From Micromonospora polyrhachis (GTDB lineage: Bacteria > Actinomycetota > Actinomycetes > Mycobacteriales > Micromonosporaceae), in the NCBI RefSeq assembly GCF_014203835.1, contig NZ_JACHJW010000001.1:1612001-1676000 (forward strand): DNA of 64,000 nt. Reading direction: 5' to 3'. Positions within the stretch are counted from its first letter, which is position 1. Each line of letters opens with the position of its first letter. A program made the position numbers and the translations under genes. Positions 35,419-44,650 of this stretch are shown in pieces. The notes under the pieces were generated by a model. That model did not search any database. It was not told where the DNA came from and worked only from the letters and a program-made list of their open reading frames with translations.

Positions 35419-36987
35419 GTGAACATGGACGGACGCCACGACGACGAGCAGACCGCCAAGGGCCGACCGGACTCGGCGGTACGTCGTGCCCTACGGACAT
35501 CCCGCACCGCCCTCCGGTCGACCGCCAGCCGCCGGATCGGAGTCGGTCTGGCCGTCCTGGCGGTCAGTCTGGTCGGCATCGTGGTCGGCATGCTCCTCGG
35601 GGGTCGGGTGCAGACCGACGTCGGCCCGTTCCAGGCCGAAATGGCGATCACCCCGTCGGCGACCGGCGAAACCCGGGTCAACATCCCGCCGCTGGGGGCG
35701 CTCCAACTCGACAGCCACGACGGGCCGACCCGGCTGACGGTCCAGCTCGGCTCACTCGACCAGCGGCGCACCGAGGCGCTGATCGACGACCCGGCCAGCC
35801 TCAACCGGGCCAGCCAGTCGGCGGTCAAGGACGTCACCAGCGGGGTCATCCGGGTCGGCATGCGCACGATTGCCGCCACCGTACTCTGCACGCTGATCCT
35901 GGCCGCCCTGGTCTTCCGCAACATGCGCCGGGTCGCCTGGTCCGGCGTACTGGCCCTGGCACTCACCGGCGGCAGCCTCGGCATCGCCGGATTGACCCTG
36001 CGCCCGGAGTCCATCGAGGAACCCCGCTACGAGGGGCTGCTGGTCAACGCCCCGGCCATCGTCGGTGACGCCCGGCGGATCGCCAACGACTACAGCAAGT
36101 ACGCCGAGCAGCTGCAACGGCTCGTCGGCAACGTCAGCCAGCTCTACACCACGGTCTCGGCACTGCCGGTCTACGAACCCGCACCGGGCACCACCCGGGT
36201 GCTGCACGTCTCCGACATGCACCTGAACCCGACCGGATGGCAACTCATCCGTACCGTGGTCGAGCAGTTCAACATCGACGTCGTGGTCGACACCGGCGAC
36301 ATCACCGACTGGGGCAGCGAACCGGAGGCGTCGTTCGTCGGCTCCATCGGGGTGTTGAAGAAGCCGTACGTCTTCATCCGGGGCAACCACGACTCGCCGG
36401 CCACGGCGGCGGCGGTGGCCCGCCAGCCCAACGCGATCGTGTTGAACAACTCGACCACCACCGTGGCCGGGCTGACCATCGCCGGAATCGGCGACCCTCG
36501 GTTCACCCCCGACAAGGCGACCTCACCGGCCGGCTCGGGCCTGTCGAAGGAGACCGCCGACGCGCTCATCGGGACCGGCGACAAACTCGCCGCCACGGTC
36601 AAGGCATCACCGACCCCGGTCAACATCGCCCTGGTGCACGACCCGGCCTCGGCCGGACCGCTGTCGGGCACCTGTCCGCTGGTGCTGGCCGGGCACACCC
36701 ACAAGCGCGAGACACGCACCCTGCCGGAGGTCCCCGGGCAGCCGCCGACCCAGTTGATGATCCAGGGCTCCACCGGGGGCGCGGGCCTGCGCGGTCTGGA
36801 AGGCGAGAAGCCCACCCCGCTGACCATGACCGTGCTCTACTTCGACCAGCAGAAGCTGCTCCAGGCGTACGACGACATCCAGGTCGGCGGGACCGGCGAG
36901 TCCCAGGTCAGCCTGGAACGGCACGTGATCAGGGAGCCGGCCGGGGTAAACCCGTCGGCCCCGGTGACCCCGACCCCCACTCGTTGA
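35419..36987 (+). CDS. membrane metallophosphoesterase
   Basis: 522 residues. Membrane segments at ~43-66 and ~152-195 (two) precede a calcineurin-type phosphoesterase domain (~257-490) with all metal motifs: HVSDMHLNP (D-x-H), VVDTGDITDWG (GD), RGNHDSP (GNHD), IALVHDP and AGHTHKR (GHTH). The domain likely faces outward or inward depending on topology; not decided here. GTG at 35419 or ATG at 35425 could start it. It follows the sugar dehydrogenase by 78 bp. Confidence 0.9.
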   Translation: MNMDGRHDDEQTAKGRPDSAVRRALRTSRTALRSTASRRIGVGLAVLAVSLVGIVVGMLLGGRVQTDVGPFQAEMAITPSATGETRVNIPPLGALQLDSHDGPTRLTVQLGSLDQRRTEALIDDPASLNRASQSAVKDVTSGVIRVGMRTIAATVLCTLILAALVFRNMRRVAWSGVLALALTGGSLGIAGLTLRPESIEEPRYEGLLVNAPAIVGDARRIANDYSKYAEQLQRLVGNVSQLYTTVSALPVYEPAPGTTRVLHVSDMHLNPTGWQLIRTVVEQFNIDVVVDTGDITDWGSEPEASFVGSIGVLKKPYVFIRGNHDSPATAAAVARQPNAIVLNNSTTTVAGLTIAGIGDPRFTPDKATSPAGSGLSKETADALIGTGDKLAATVKASPTPVNIALVHDPASAGPLSGTCPLVLAGHTHKRETRTLPEVPGQPPTQLMIQGSTGGAGLRGLEGEKPTPLTMTVLYFDQQKLLQAYDDIQVGGTGESQVSLERHVIREPAGVNPSAPVTPTPTR

Positions 36988-37041
36988 GGTCGACGCTCCC
37001 GGGGCCGCTTCTCCGTTCCGGTCAGCCCGCAGACCTTCCGG

Positions 37042-38547
37042 TCAGCCCTCGACGCCGAGGCGGGACAGGATCAGCTCCCGTACGGTCTTGGCGTCCGCCT
37101 GGCCCCGGGTGGTCTTCATGACCGCGCCGACCAGCGCCCCGGCCGCCGCCACCTTGCCGTCCCGGATCTTGTCGGCGATGGCCGGGTTGGCGGCGATCGC
37201 CTCGTCAACGGCGGCGGTGAGCGCGCCGGTGTCGGAGACCACCTCCAGGCCACGAGCGGTCATGATCTGCGTCGGCGAGCCCTCGCCGGCCAGCACCCTG
37301 TCCAGCACGGTACGGGCCAGCTTGTCGTTGAGCTTGCCCGCGTCGACCAGCCCCTGCAGCTCGGCCACCTGGGCCGGGGTGGCCCCGACAGCGGCCAGCT
37401 CGACACCGGTCTCGTTGGCCCGGCGGGACAGCTCGCCCAGCCACCACTTGCGGGCCCCGGCCGGGGTGGTGCCCGCGGCCACGGTCTGCTCGATCAGCTC
37501 CACCGCGCCGGCGTTGAGCACCGACTGCATGTCGAGGTCGGAGAGGCCCCACTGCTCCTGGAGCCGCTTACGGTGCACCCGGGGCAGCTCCGGCAGGGCG
37601 GCCTTCAGCTCGGCGACCCAGGCGGCATCCGGCGCGAGCGGCACCAGGTCCGGCTCGGGGAAGTAGCGGTAGTCGGTGGCGGTTTCCTTGGACCGGCCCG
37701 AGGTGGTGTCCCCGGTGTCCTCGTGGAAGTGCCGGGTCTCCTGGGTGATCCGGCCGCCCGCGTCGAGCACCGACGCCTGCCGCAGCATCTCGGAACGTAC
37801 CGCCCGTTCGACCGAGCGCAGCGAGTTGACGTTCTTCGTCTCGGTACGGGTGCCCCACTCGGTCGCGCCGACCGGGTTCAGCGACGTGTTGACGTCGCAG
37901 CGCAGCGAACCCTCCTCCATCCGTACGTCGGAGACGTCGAGGGAACGGATCACGTCACGCAGCTCGGTGACGTAGGCGCGGGCGACCATCGGTGCCTGCG
38001 CGCCGGTGCCCGGGATCGGCTTGGTGACGATCTCCACCAGCGGAATGCCGGCCCGGTTGTAGTCCACCAGCGACTCGGTGGCACCGTGGATCCGACCGGT
38101 GGCCCCGCCGACGTGCAGCGTCTTGCCGGTGTCCTCCTCCAGGTGCACCCGCTCGATGCCGATCCGGACGAGTTCGCCGTCGACCTCGACGTCCAGGTAG
38201 CCGTCCACGCAGAGCGGCTCGTCGTACTGGCTGATCTGGAAGTTCTTCGGCATGTCCGGGTAGAAGTAGTTCTTCCGGGCGAACCGGCACCAGGAGGCGA
38301 TCGAGCAGTTCAACGCCAGGCCGATCCGGATCGTCGCCTCGATCGCGGCCTTGTTGGCCACCGGCAGCGAGCCGGGCAGGCCGAGGCAGACCGGGCAGAC
38401 CCGGGTGTTCGGCTCGCCACCGAAGTCGGTCGGGCAACCGCAGAACATCTTGGTGTTCGTGCCCAGTTCGACGTGGGTCTCCAGGCCGATCACCGGCTCA
38501 TAACGCTCGACAACCTCGTCGTACGACGGCAGCACGGTCGTGCTCAT
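37042..38547 (-). CDS. gatB: Asp/Glu-tRNA amidotransferase subunit B
   Basis: Binds mischarged Glu-tRNA(Gln) or Asp-tRNA(Asn) and activates its side chain in GatCAB. 501 residues. Motifs: the [18 protein letters not shown] start, Zn-type cysteines in CGCPTDFG and CPVCLGLPG, and [18 protein letters not shown] helical YqeY-like tail runs to [11 protein letters not shown]. The ATG at 38547 has GGAG six bases upstream. It is normally close to gatCA; here ~7.5 kb lies between. A 94-bp fragment of its tail is repeated at 39438. Confidence 0.97.
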   Translation of the reverse strand: MSTTVLPSYDEVVERYEPVIGLETHVELGTNTKMFCGCPTDFGGEPNTRVCPVCLGLPGSLPVANKAAIEATIRIGLALNCSIASWCRFARKNYFYPDMPKNFQISQYDEPLCVDGYLDVEVDGELVRIGIERVHLEEDTGKTLHVGGATGRIHGATESLVDYNRAGIPLVEIVTKPIPGTGAQAPMVARAYVTELRDVIRSLDVSDVRMEEGSLRCDVNTSLNPVGATEWGTRTETKNVNSLRSVERAVRSEMLRQASVLDAGGRITQETRHFHEDTGDTTSGRSKETATDYRYFPEPDLVPLAPDAAWVAELKAALPELPRVHRKRLQEQWGLSDLDMQSVLNAGAVELIEQTVAAGTTPAGARKWWLGELSRRANETGVELAAVGATPAQVAELQGLVDAGKLNDKLARTVLDRVLAGEGSPTQIMTARGLEVVSDTGALTAAVDEAIAANPAIADKIRDGKVAAAGALVGAVMKTTRGQADAKTVRELILSRLGVEG

Positions 38548-38687
38548 CAAGAACTCCAGCTCTGCGTGGCAACCGGATTAACCAGCACCAGCCTAGTGGC
38601 TCGCCCCGGCCGGGCTGCCGGGGGTTTGGGGCGTTCCGGCGCTGACGGTAGCGGGCGGGTTGCCCCTGGCGCTGAGTGCCGCCCGGC

Positions 38688-39305
38688 TCAGCCGGTCAGC
38701 GCGGCCCGCAGCGCCTCGGCGCCAGAGCGACGCAGCAGGATCGGCCCGGTCAGCTCCAGCCACGAGTCGTCACGGAACTCCACCCGCAGCCGGGCACCGT
38801 GCAGCCGGTGCCGCCGACGCCGGACGCCGGTCACCTGCGTCCGCGCCACCCACCACAGCAGCGTCAACCGCTCGGGTGCCACCGGCTCGGGCGGCTCCCC
38901 GAACGCCCGGATCGGGTCCTGGCCGGACAGCTTGAATATCAACATTCGCCGATCGGTCACCGCGACCACCAGCGTGTAGGTGGTAGGGACTGCCATGGCC
39001 CAACTGCCCGCGACCGATTCCGGCCGGCCACGCGCTGCCCGGCCGAAGAGCAGCCGCATCAGCCAGTCCGTCGGGCCACCGGAGCCGAAGTTGTCGATCG
39101 CGTCGGCAGCGTTGGCCAGGACGCCGACCACCGCCATGGCCCCGACCGCCGTGCCGGTGCCCGACGGCGGGTCGGGTGGCCGGACGGGCTTCTCAGGTGC
39201 CGGGCCCAGCGGGCGCTTCGCCTCGCGCGCCTCGATCAGGGTCTCGCCCGGTGCGAGGTGGGCAGCGAAAGCGCTCTCGTAGCGCAGTCGGTAATCGGTG
39301 GCCAC
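38688..39305 (-). CDS. hypothetical protein, PH-like C-terminal half
   Basis: 205 residues. No signal or membrane helix is clear; a short hydrophobic Gly/Ala stretch lies at ~52-68. The C-terminal half (YTLVVAVTDRRMLIFKLSG, then a basic strand RRRRHRLHG and FRDDSWLELTG) resembles bacterial PH-like or YokE-type domains. It sits between gatB and the ABC exporter genes on the same strand. Function unknown. Confidence 0.65.
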   Translation of the reverse strand: MATDYRLRYESAFAAHLAPGETLIEAREAKRPLGPAPEKPVRPPDPPSGTGTAVGAMAVVGVLANAADAIDNFGSGGPTDWLMRLLFGRAARGRPESVAGSWAMAVPTTYTLVVAVTDRRMLIFKLSGQDPIRAFGEPPEPVAPERLTLLWWVARTQVTGVRRRRHRLHGARLRVEFRDDSWLELTGPILLRRSGAEALRAALTG

Positions 39306-39437
39306 GGTCAGCCCAACGGGTAGTCGTTGTCGCTGTCGAGCATCTCGCGCATCAAATTCGTTCCCCCGGCCCAGTCACGGCGCACACAGTAATCGACGCG
39401 CCTCGAAGACGCTGACCTGTAGTCGTGGGCACCCGAA

Positions 39438-39531
39438 TGGTCTTCATGACCGCACCCACCAGCGCGCCGGACGCCACCACCCTGCCGTCCCGGATCTTGT
39501 CGACGATGGCCGGGGTCGCGGCGATCGCCTC
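39438..39531 (-). pseudogene. duplicated fragment of the gatB 3' region
   Basis: 94 bp aligned without gaps to gatB 37110-37203, nine mismatches by eye (~90%). In the GatB frame it reads EAIAATPAIVDKIRDGRVV and [12 protein letters not shown], against [19 protein letters not shown] in GatB. It ends exactly where the ABC permease stop codon begins (39530-39532). Not a functional gene. Confidence 0.85.
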
Positions 39532-40297
39532 AGGCATCGCGGCGACGCAGCGCCAGATAGCCGCCGATGAGGGCAGCGGCGGCCCAGAGCGCAAGGATGC
39601 CCAGCCCGGTCCACGGGCCGTAGGCGCGGGCCCAGCGGGGATCATCCGGTGGGCCTGCCAGGTGCATGATCACCCAACCCGCCTGGTCCGGCAGGAACTG
39701 TGTCACGGTCTTCAGCTTCGGAATGTTGCCGAGCCCCTGCCCGCCGAGAAAGAGCAGCGGAATCAGGACCCCGAGCGACAGCGCCGAGCTGCGCAGCGTC
39801 GCCGCCACCCCAGTGGCGAACAGGCAGATCAGTGTCAGATAGAGCCACGCGCCGACGATCGCCTGCGGCACGCCATCCGCGCCGAGGGTCGTACTGCGCG
39901 GGCCGAGCGCCGCCTGCGCCACGAAGAAGGTGACCAGCACGGTGACCAGCGAGACTCCCGCCACCAGCAGTGCGGCGGCAAGCACCTTGCCGGCGTAGAA
40001 AAGGCCCCGGCGGGGCACCGCCGCCAACGACGCGCGGATCGTGCCGGAGCCGTACTCGCTGCCGACCACGAGCACCGCGAACGCCACCAGGGCTAGTTGA
40101 CCGAGGGTGAGGCTGTAGAACGCGGCAAAAAGCGGATCGAAGTTGTTCAACCGCTCCGACGGAGTGTTACGGAAGCTGAGCCCGAACAGGGCGGCGAGGC
40201 CGACGCAGAGAGCGAAGCCCAGCAGCAGGGTCCAGTTGGTCGACCGGACAGTCCGGATCTTGGTCCATTCGGCGGTAAAAACCGCGCCGGCGCTCAT
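39530..40297 (-). CDS. ABC-2 type transporter permease
   Basis: 255 residues with six predicted helices in the layout of ABC-2 drug or bacteriocin-immunity permeases. Start FTAEWTKIRTVRSTNWTLLLG, then the conserved VGSEYGSGTIRASLAAVPRRG coupling region, and RRRDA at the end. It is the second gene of an ATPase-permease operon (4-bp overlap ATGA). Its stop codon borders the gatB fragment, so the last residues may have been formed by the recombination. Confidence 0.9.
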   Translation of the reverse strand: MSAGAVFTAEWTKIRTVRSTNWTLLLGFALCVGLAALFGLSFRNTPSERLNNFDPLFAAFYSLTLGQLALVAFAVLVVGSEYGSGTIRASLAAVPRRGLFYAGKVLAAALLVAGVSLVTVLVTFFVAQAALGPRSTTLGADGVPQAIVGAWLYLTLICLFATGVAATLRSSALSLGVLIPLLFLGGQGLGNIPKLKTVTQFLPDQAGWVIMHLAGPPDDPRWARAYGPWTGLGILALWAAAALIGGYLALRRRDA

Positions 40298-41238
40298 CGC
40301 TGCCCTCCAACGGCCCGGTACTCGACGGTGTCCCCGGTGAGCCGCATGAACGCCTCCTCCAGCGTGGCCGACTGGGTGCTGACCTCGTGGACGATCAGGC
40401 TGTGCGCCGCCACCAACTCACCGATCCTCGCGGCCTCCGCTCCGTGACTCTCCAACGTGCCGTCCGCCGCCGGCCGCACCGGAATGCCGGCCGCCGTCAG
40501 CACGTCACGCATCCGCTCCGGCTCCGGCGTACGGATCCGGACGTACGAGCGGGCGTGGGCCGCGATGAAGTCGTCGACGGTGGTGTCGGCGAGGAGCCGA
40601 CCACGGCCGATCACGATGAGATGCGCCGCGGTGAGCGCCATCTCGCTCATCAGGTGGCTGGAGACGAAGACCGTGCGCCCCTCGGCGGCCAGCCCTTTCA
40701 TCAGGTGCCGGATCCAGAGCACGCCTTCCGGATCCAGCCCGTTGACCGGCTCGTCGAACAGCAGCACCGGCGGATCGCCGAGCAGCGCGGCGGCGATGCC
40801 AAGCCGCTGCCCCATGCCGAGCGAGAACCCCTTGACCCGCTTCTTCGCCACACCGGTCAGGCCGACCAGCTCCAGGACCTCCCACACCCGGGCCTTCGGG
40901 ATCCGGTTGCTCTGCGCCAGCCACAACAGATGGTGGTACGCGCTGCGGCCGGGGTGCACCGCCCTGGCCTCCAACAGCGCGCCGACCCGCCGGAGCGGTT
41001 CCGTCAGGTGCCGATAGCGCGTACCGCCGACGAGGACCTGACCGCTGGTCGGCCGGTCGAGGTCCAGCATCATCCGCATCGTGGTGGACTTACCGGCGCC
41101 GTTCGGCCCGAGAAACCCGGTCACCTGGCCGGGTCGTACGGCGAAGGTTAGCCCGTCCACGGCAACCGTGCTCCCGTACCGTTTGCTGAGATTCCGCACT
41201 TCCATCACCGGATCAACGCTATGGACCGGGCCGGGCAT
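40294..41238 (-). CDS. ABC transporter ATP-binding protein
   Basis: 314 residues from the ATG at 41238, which has GAGGA seven bases upstream; an internal ATG at 41205 is the alternative. Walker A GPNGAGKST, signature FSLGMGQRLGIAAALL, Walker B PPVLLFDEPVNGLDP and an H-loop SSHLMSEM. Typical of DrrA/BcrA-like exporters (ATPase + ABC-2 permease), which export antibiotics or lipids. The nearby two-component system (42115-43980) is a plausible regulator, as in bacitracin/lantibiotic resistance loci. Confidence 0.93.
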   Translation of the reverse strand: MPGPVHSVDPVMEVRNLSKRYGSTVAVDGLTFAVRPGQVTGFLGPNGAGKSTTMRMMLDLDRPTSGQVLVGGTRYRHLTEPLRRVGALLEARAVHPGRSAYHHLLWLAQSNRIPKARVWEVLELVGLTGVAKKRVKGFSLGMGQRLGIAAALLGDPPVLLFDEPVNGLDPEGVLWIRHLMKGLAAEGRTVFVSSHLMSEMALTAAHLIVIGRGRLLADTTVDDFIAAHARSYVRIRTPEPERMRDVLTAAGIPVRPAADGTLESHGAEAARIGELVAAHSLIVHEVSTQSATLEEAFMRLTGDTVEYRAVGGQR

Positions 41239-41309
41239 GGGCAGTCCTCGAAGGTTGTCGGTCGCCGCCGCCAAAGTTGATCCGCTTGCGCCAGGTGGTC
41301 GGACACGGG

Positions 41310-41722
41310 TTACTGACTGCCCTGCCGCTGTCGCCCCCAGCGGCGCAACGCGTCGATCGTGCCCTCCGGCGACGTGTTGAAGCAGAAACTGATCCCGGGC
41401 TGGCTCTCGGTCAGGACGTTCACGAGCCGTTCGAACAGCAGCGTGTGCTCCGGGGCCATCCGTACACCTGCTCCGATCATCGCGACCCGGAACGGCCCGG
41501 CGGCGACGCACTCGCGCACCCTTGCCTCGGCCTCGTCGGGTGCCGACGGCACCTGGCACGAGACAAAGTCGAAACCGGCCTCGCGCAGCGCGGCCTCACC
41601 GGCCTCGATCCGGCGGCCAGGGTCGCCTCGTCCAGACCGGGGTGCCGGCGATAGTCGACGGCGCTCGGGTGCAGCCCGATCGACAGGATGTCACTCCCCC
41701 TGCGCGCCTCACTGGATGCCAT
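41310..41722 (-). pseudogene. conserved hypothetical with single-base frameshift
   Basis: The first part (MASSEARRGSDILSIGLHPSAVDYRRHPGLDEATLAAG) and the second (IEAGEAALREAGFDFVSC, then APDEAEARVRECVAAGPFRVAMIGAGVRM and LFERLVNVL..FNTSPEGT) belong to one ~137-residue family of actinobacterial hypotheticals. They are joined by a frame change near 41611-41614; adding one C in the GCCGCCGGATC stretch restores the frame. The start has a good GGAGAGGAG site. Either a real mutation or a sequencing error. Confidence 0.7.
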
Positions 41723-41775
41723 GGTGCTCTCCTCTCCTGCGCCGCCGGTCACCAGGGGGCCGGGCCCGTACGGTC

Positions 41776-42087
41776 GAAGAAGCCGCCGGTGGGCCCGGCC
41801 CCGACGACCCCCGGCTCAGGCGCCTGATCGCCGATCTGCGCTCCGGCAGTGAACGGTTCGACGAGCTGTGGCGAGCTGCGCGATCGGAGCGGTTGCGGGG
41901 CACCACCACGACCATCCTGCACCCCACGCTCGGCACTCTCACCCTCGACTGCGACGCCCTCCTGGTGCCGGACGCCGACCAGACGCTCATCGTCTATTCG
42001 GCCGCGCCGGGCACGGCCGAGAGTGTGGCACTCGACCTGCTGCGGGTCACCGGCACCGAACGATTCACGCCGCTCGCTGCAAAGTAG
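41776..42087 (+). pseudogene. truncated XRE/MmyB-type regulator (C-terminal part)
   Basis: About 100 residues: DDPRLRRLIADLRSGSERFDELWRAA, then TILHPTLGTLTLDCDALLVPDADQ and LIVYSAAPGT. This is the ligand-binding MmyB domain that normally follows an XRE HTH ('...S..F..LW...H..vG.L.L.y..l..p...Q.L..Y.A.PGs'). The HTH half is absent and no start codon with a binding site is present. A remnant left of the two-component genes. Confidence 0.75.
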
Positions 42088-42114
42088 TCCGGCTGTCCAT
42101 CTAGCCTGCTAGGC

Positions 42115-43332
42115 GTGGGCAAACATCTTCTCGCCGCCCTCGTGGTCACCGTGGACACCTGGCTGCTGGCGGCCAGCCGCGCCGACGGCCTGCCCCCGGC
42201 TGCCGTCGCGGGATACGCACTCGCCGTCGCGCTGGTGATCGTCCTGCGATATCGCAGCCCCACGGCCGCGTTCGTGGCCGCGCTGGTGCTCGCCACGCTG
42301 ACCGGCGCTACCTACGTCCTGCTGCTCTGGGCCGCCTACCAGGCCGGGCGGTCGATCGTCTCCCGGACCGGCACCGCCGTGATCGTCGGTACGGCGGTTG
42401 GGGGGCTCGGCACCCAGTTCGTGGCCCGGGGCGGACAACCGCAGGCAATCGGGCCCATCATCTCCACGTTCCTCGTGTTCGTCATGCTGCCCCTGCTGGT
42501 CGGCGGATATCTCGGGCAGCACGAGCGGCTGGTGTCGGCACTCGGCCGAAACAACCAGCAGCTCCGCCGGGAGCAGGAGATCATCGCCGAACGGGAACGG
42601 CTCAGCGAGCGGTTACGAATCGCCCGGGACATGCACGACTCGCTCGGCCACCGGCTCAGCCTGGTATCGGTCCAGGCAGCCGCATTGGAGGTGTCGGAAC
42701 TGCCGCCACGGCAACAGCAGGCGGTCCGCCAGCTGGCAACCGCGACGCGCGGGGCGATGGACGAGCTGTACCAGCTGGTGGGGGCGCTGCGCGAACCGGA
42801 CGATGCGCTCGCCGGAGCGCCGGGCGTCCCGGCGATCGGCCGACTGGTGGTGGAGTTCCAGGCGGCCGGGGTGTCCGTGGCGCTGCACCAGCACGGCAAG
42901 CCGCGACCACTGTCGACAGCGGCCGGGCAGGCGGCGTACCGGGTGGTCGAGGAAGGGCTGACCAACGCCGTCAAACACGCCCCAGGTCAAGCAATCACGA
43001 TAGACCTCGGGTGGGAGACGGACGCGCTACTGCTCACCGTCACCAATCCGCTGGCAGACCCGCCGCCCGCGCCGAGTGCCGGTCACGGTCTGACCGGGTT
43101 GAGCGAACGGGTGCTACCGGCCGGCGGGTTCCTGGATCACTGCCTGGCCGACGGGGTCTTCCGGCTCTACGCGATGCTGCCCGCCGTACCGCCCAGCGCC
43201 GTAGACCAGCCGGTCGACGAGGTCAGCCATCCATCCCCGGTCGGCCGCTTCCGTACGGTCGCCGTCGGGTTCGCCGCCGCAGCACTGATGTTCGTGGTCC
43301 TGCCCGCGACCCTCCTGGTGGGGGTGAGCTAA
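42115..43332 (+). CDS. sensor histidine kinase (HisKA_3, NarL type)
   Basis: 405 residues. Four to five N-terminal helices (~5-140), then a HisKA_3 dimerisation domain with the phospho-His in RIARDMHDSLGHRLSLV (~H179). The HATPase region has EEGLTNAVKHAPGQ and a glycine box GHGLTGLSERV. An unusual extra C-terminal hydrophobic segment (~380-400) may be a membrane helix. The next gene starts directly after its stop, so the two form a two-component operon. Confidence 0.93.
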   Translation: MGKHLLAALVVTVDTWLLAASRADGLPPAAVAGYALAVALVIVLRYRSPTAAFVAALVLATLTGATYVLLLWAAYQAGRSIVSRTGTAVIVGTAVGGLGTQFVARGGQPQAIGPIISTFLVFVMLPLLVGGYLGQHERLVSALGRNNQQLRREQEIIAERERLSERLRIARDMHDSLGHRLSLVSVQAAALEVSELPPRQQQAVRQLATATRGAMDELYQLVGALREPDDALAGAPGVPAIGRLVVEFQAAGVSVALHQHGKPRPLSTAAGQAAYRVVEEGLTNAVKHAPGQAITIDLGWETDALLLTVTNPLADPPPAPSAGHGLTGLSERVLPAGGFLDHCLADGVFRLYAMLPAVPPSAVDQPVDEVSHPSPVGRFRTVAVGFAAAALMFVVLPATLLVGVS

Positions 43333-43980
43333 GTGATCAGGGTGCTGGTCGCCGACGACGAACCCCTGATCCGGGCCGGCATTCGTACCGTTCTGGAATC
43401 CGCGCCGGACATCACGGTCGTCGCCGAGGCGGAGAACGGTCGGACAGCCGTGACGGAGGCGATCCGGCACCGGATTGACGTGGCGCTGATCGACCTGAAG
43501 ATGCCGGTCCTGGACGGGCTGGGCACGATCGAGGAGCTACGTCGACAGGTACCCGCGCTGCGGGTGGTGGTGCTGACGTCGTTCGGCGCGGAACCGAACG
43601 TGCTGCACGCCCTCCAGCACAGCGCGGCGGGATTCGTGCTCAAGAACTGCACGCCACACGAGCTGATCCGCGCGGTCCAGGCGGCACACGCTGGCGACGC
43701 CTACCTCTCCCCGGCGGTGACCCGCCTGGTGCTCGGCATGGTCACGCCGAAGACCGCCCGACGCAGGCAGGAGGCCGGTGATCGGCTGAGCGCCTTGACG
43801 TCTCGTGAGGTGGAGGTCGTACGCCTGGTGGCCGAGGGCCTGTCCAATGCCGAGATCGGCCGGCGGCTGCACATGAGCGAGACAACCATCAAGACGTACG
43901 TGAGCCGCATCCTGACCAAGCTGGGCTGCGCCAACCGGGTCCAGGCAGCCCTGCTGGTCCGCGACACCGAGGGCCGATGA
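43333..43980 (+). CDS. LuxR/NarL-family response regulator
   Basis: 215 residues. Receiver domain: DDEP near the start, phospho-acceptor Asp in VALIDLKMP (~54), Thr in VVLTSFG, Lys in GFVLKNC. The LuxR HTH (~150-205) has LTSREVEVVRLVAEGLSNAEIGRRLHMSETTIKTYVSRI. GTG start immediately after the kinase gene. Possible target: the ABC exporter genes to the left, by analogy. Confidence 0.95.
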   Translation: MIRVLVADDEPLIRAGIRTVLESAPDITVVAEAENGRTAVTEAIRHRIDVALIDLKMPVLDGLGTIEELRRQVPALRVVVLTSFGAEPNVLHALQHSAAGFVLKNCTPHELIRAVQAAHAGDAYLSPAVTRLVLGMVTPKTARRRQEAGDRLSALTSREVEVVRLVAEGLSNAEIGRRLHMSETTIKTYVSRILTKLGCANRVQAALLVRDTEGR

Positions 43981-44020
43981 GCCGGGGCTCACCTCAGGCG
44001 ACGTCGCGACTTCCGGTCCG

Positions 44021-44650
44021 TCAGATCCGGCGATAGCCCAGCTTTGACAGCGCCACTGCCGAGTCGTTCCACCACTGGGCATAGGCAGGAACCAGATTGA
44101 GCCGCTCCAACGAGACCAGTTCGCCCAGTTGGGCGTAATGATCCTCGGTCGAGCGGCGTACCCGACGCATCACGTCGTTCAGCACCCGCTTGGGGTCGGC
44201 GATCCGCTCGACCCCCTTCGGGTGCGCGGGAAGTCCCATTTCGACATCGCTCCACCGCACCCCGAGCGCACGGCGCAACGCCTCTCCGTCCGCCAGCAGC
44301 CACGCCTCCGTCTCCCGGATCGGGACGACCTCGACCACCTGTTCGGCACGGTCACCCCACCGCTCACGCAGCAGCTGCAGCCATTCGCTCGCCACCCGAG
44401 CGGGATTCGCCCCCTGATCGTGGTGGAAGAAGATGACGGAGAAGCTGCCGGCATTCCGCTCGACAAGTTCGATTACCCCGTCGATGGGCGAGGGCCCCTT
44501 CCGGTCCCGCAGCGGCTGGACATCCGCCACCTCGACCAGATCGTCAAACTCGGAGAAGCACAGTTCGGTCAGTGCCCGGCCGAGCAGTCTCGGTAGGAAC
44601 TGGTCGTCCGTGACGCCCTCCGAGACCAGTGCGGAGGTCAGATAACGCAT
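44021..44650 (-). CDS. TOPRIM-like DUF4276-type protein (putative nuclease effector)
   Basis: 209 residues. The N-terminus ALVSEGVTDDQFLPRLLGRAL has the Glu-Gly-x-Thr-Asp signature of TOPRIM domains of OLD/DUF4276 proteins; SVIFFHHDQGANP supplies a central acidic strand; IRETEAWLLADGEALRRALG matches the 'METWFLAD...' hallmark of DUF4276. The C-terminus is basic/helical. It is translationally coupled to the ATPase gene (TGATG). By analogy with PARIS and OLD systems it could be a nuclease released or activated by the ATPase. Family assignment is by eye. Confidence 0.6.
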   Translation of the reverse strand: MRYLTSALVSEGVTDDQFLPRLLGRALTELCFSEFDDLVEVADVQPLRDRKGPSPIDGVIELVERNAGSFSVIFFHHDQGANPARVASEWLQLLRERWGDRAEQVVEVVPIRETEAWLLADGEALRRALGVRWSDVEMGLPAHPKGVERIADPKRVLNDVMRRVRRSTEDHYAQLGELVSLERLNLVPAYAQWWNDSAVALSKLGYRRI

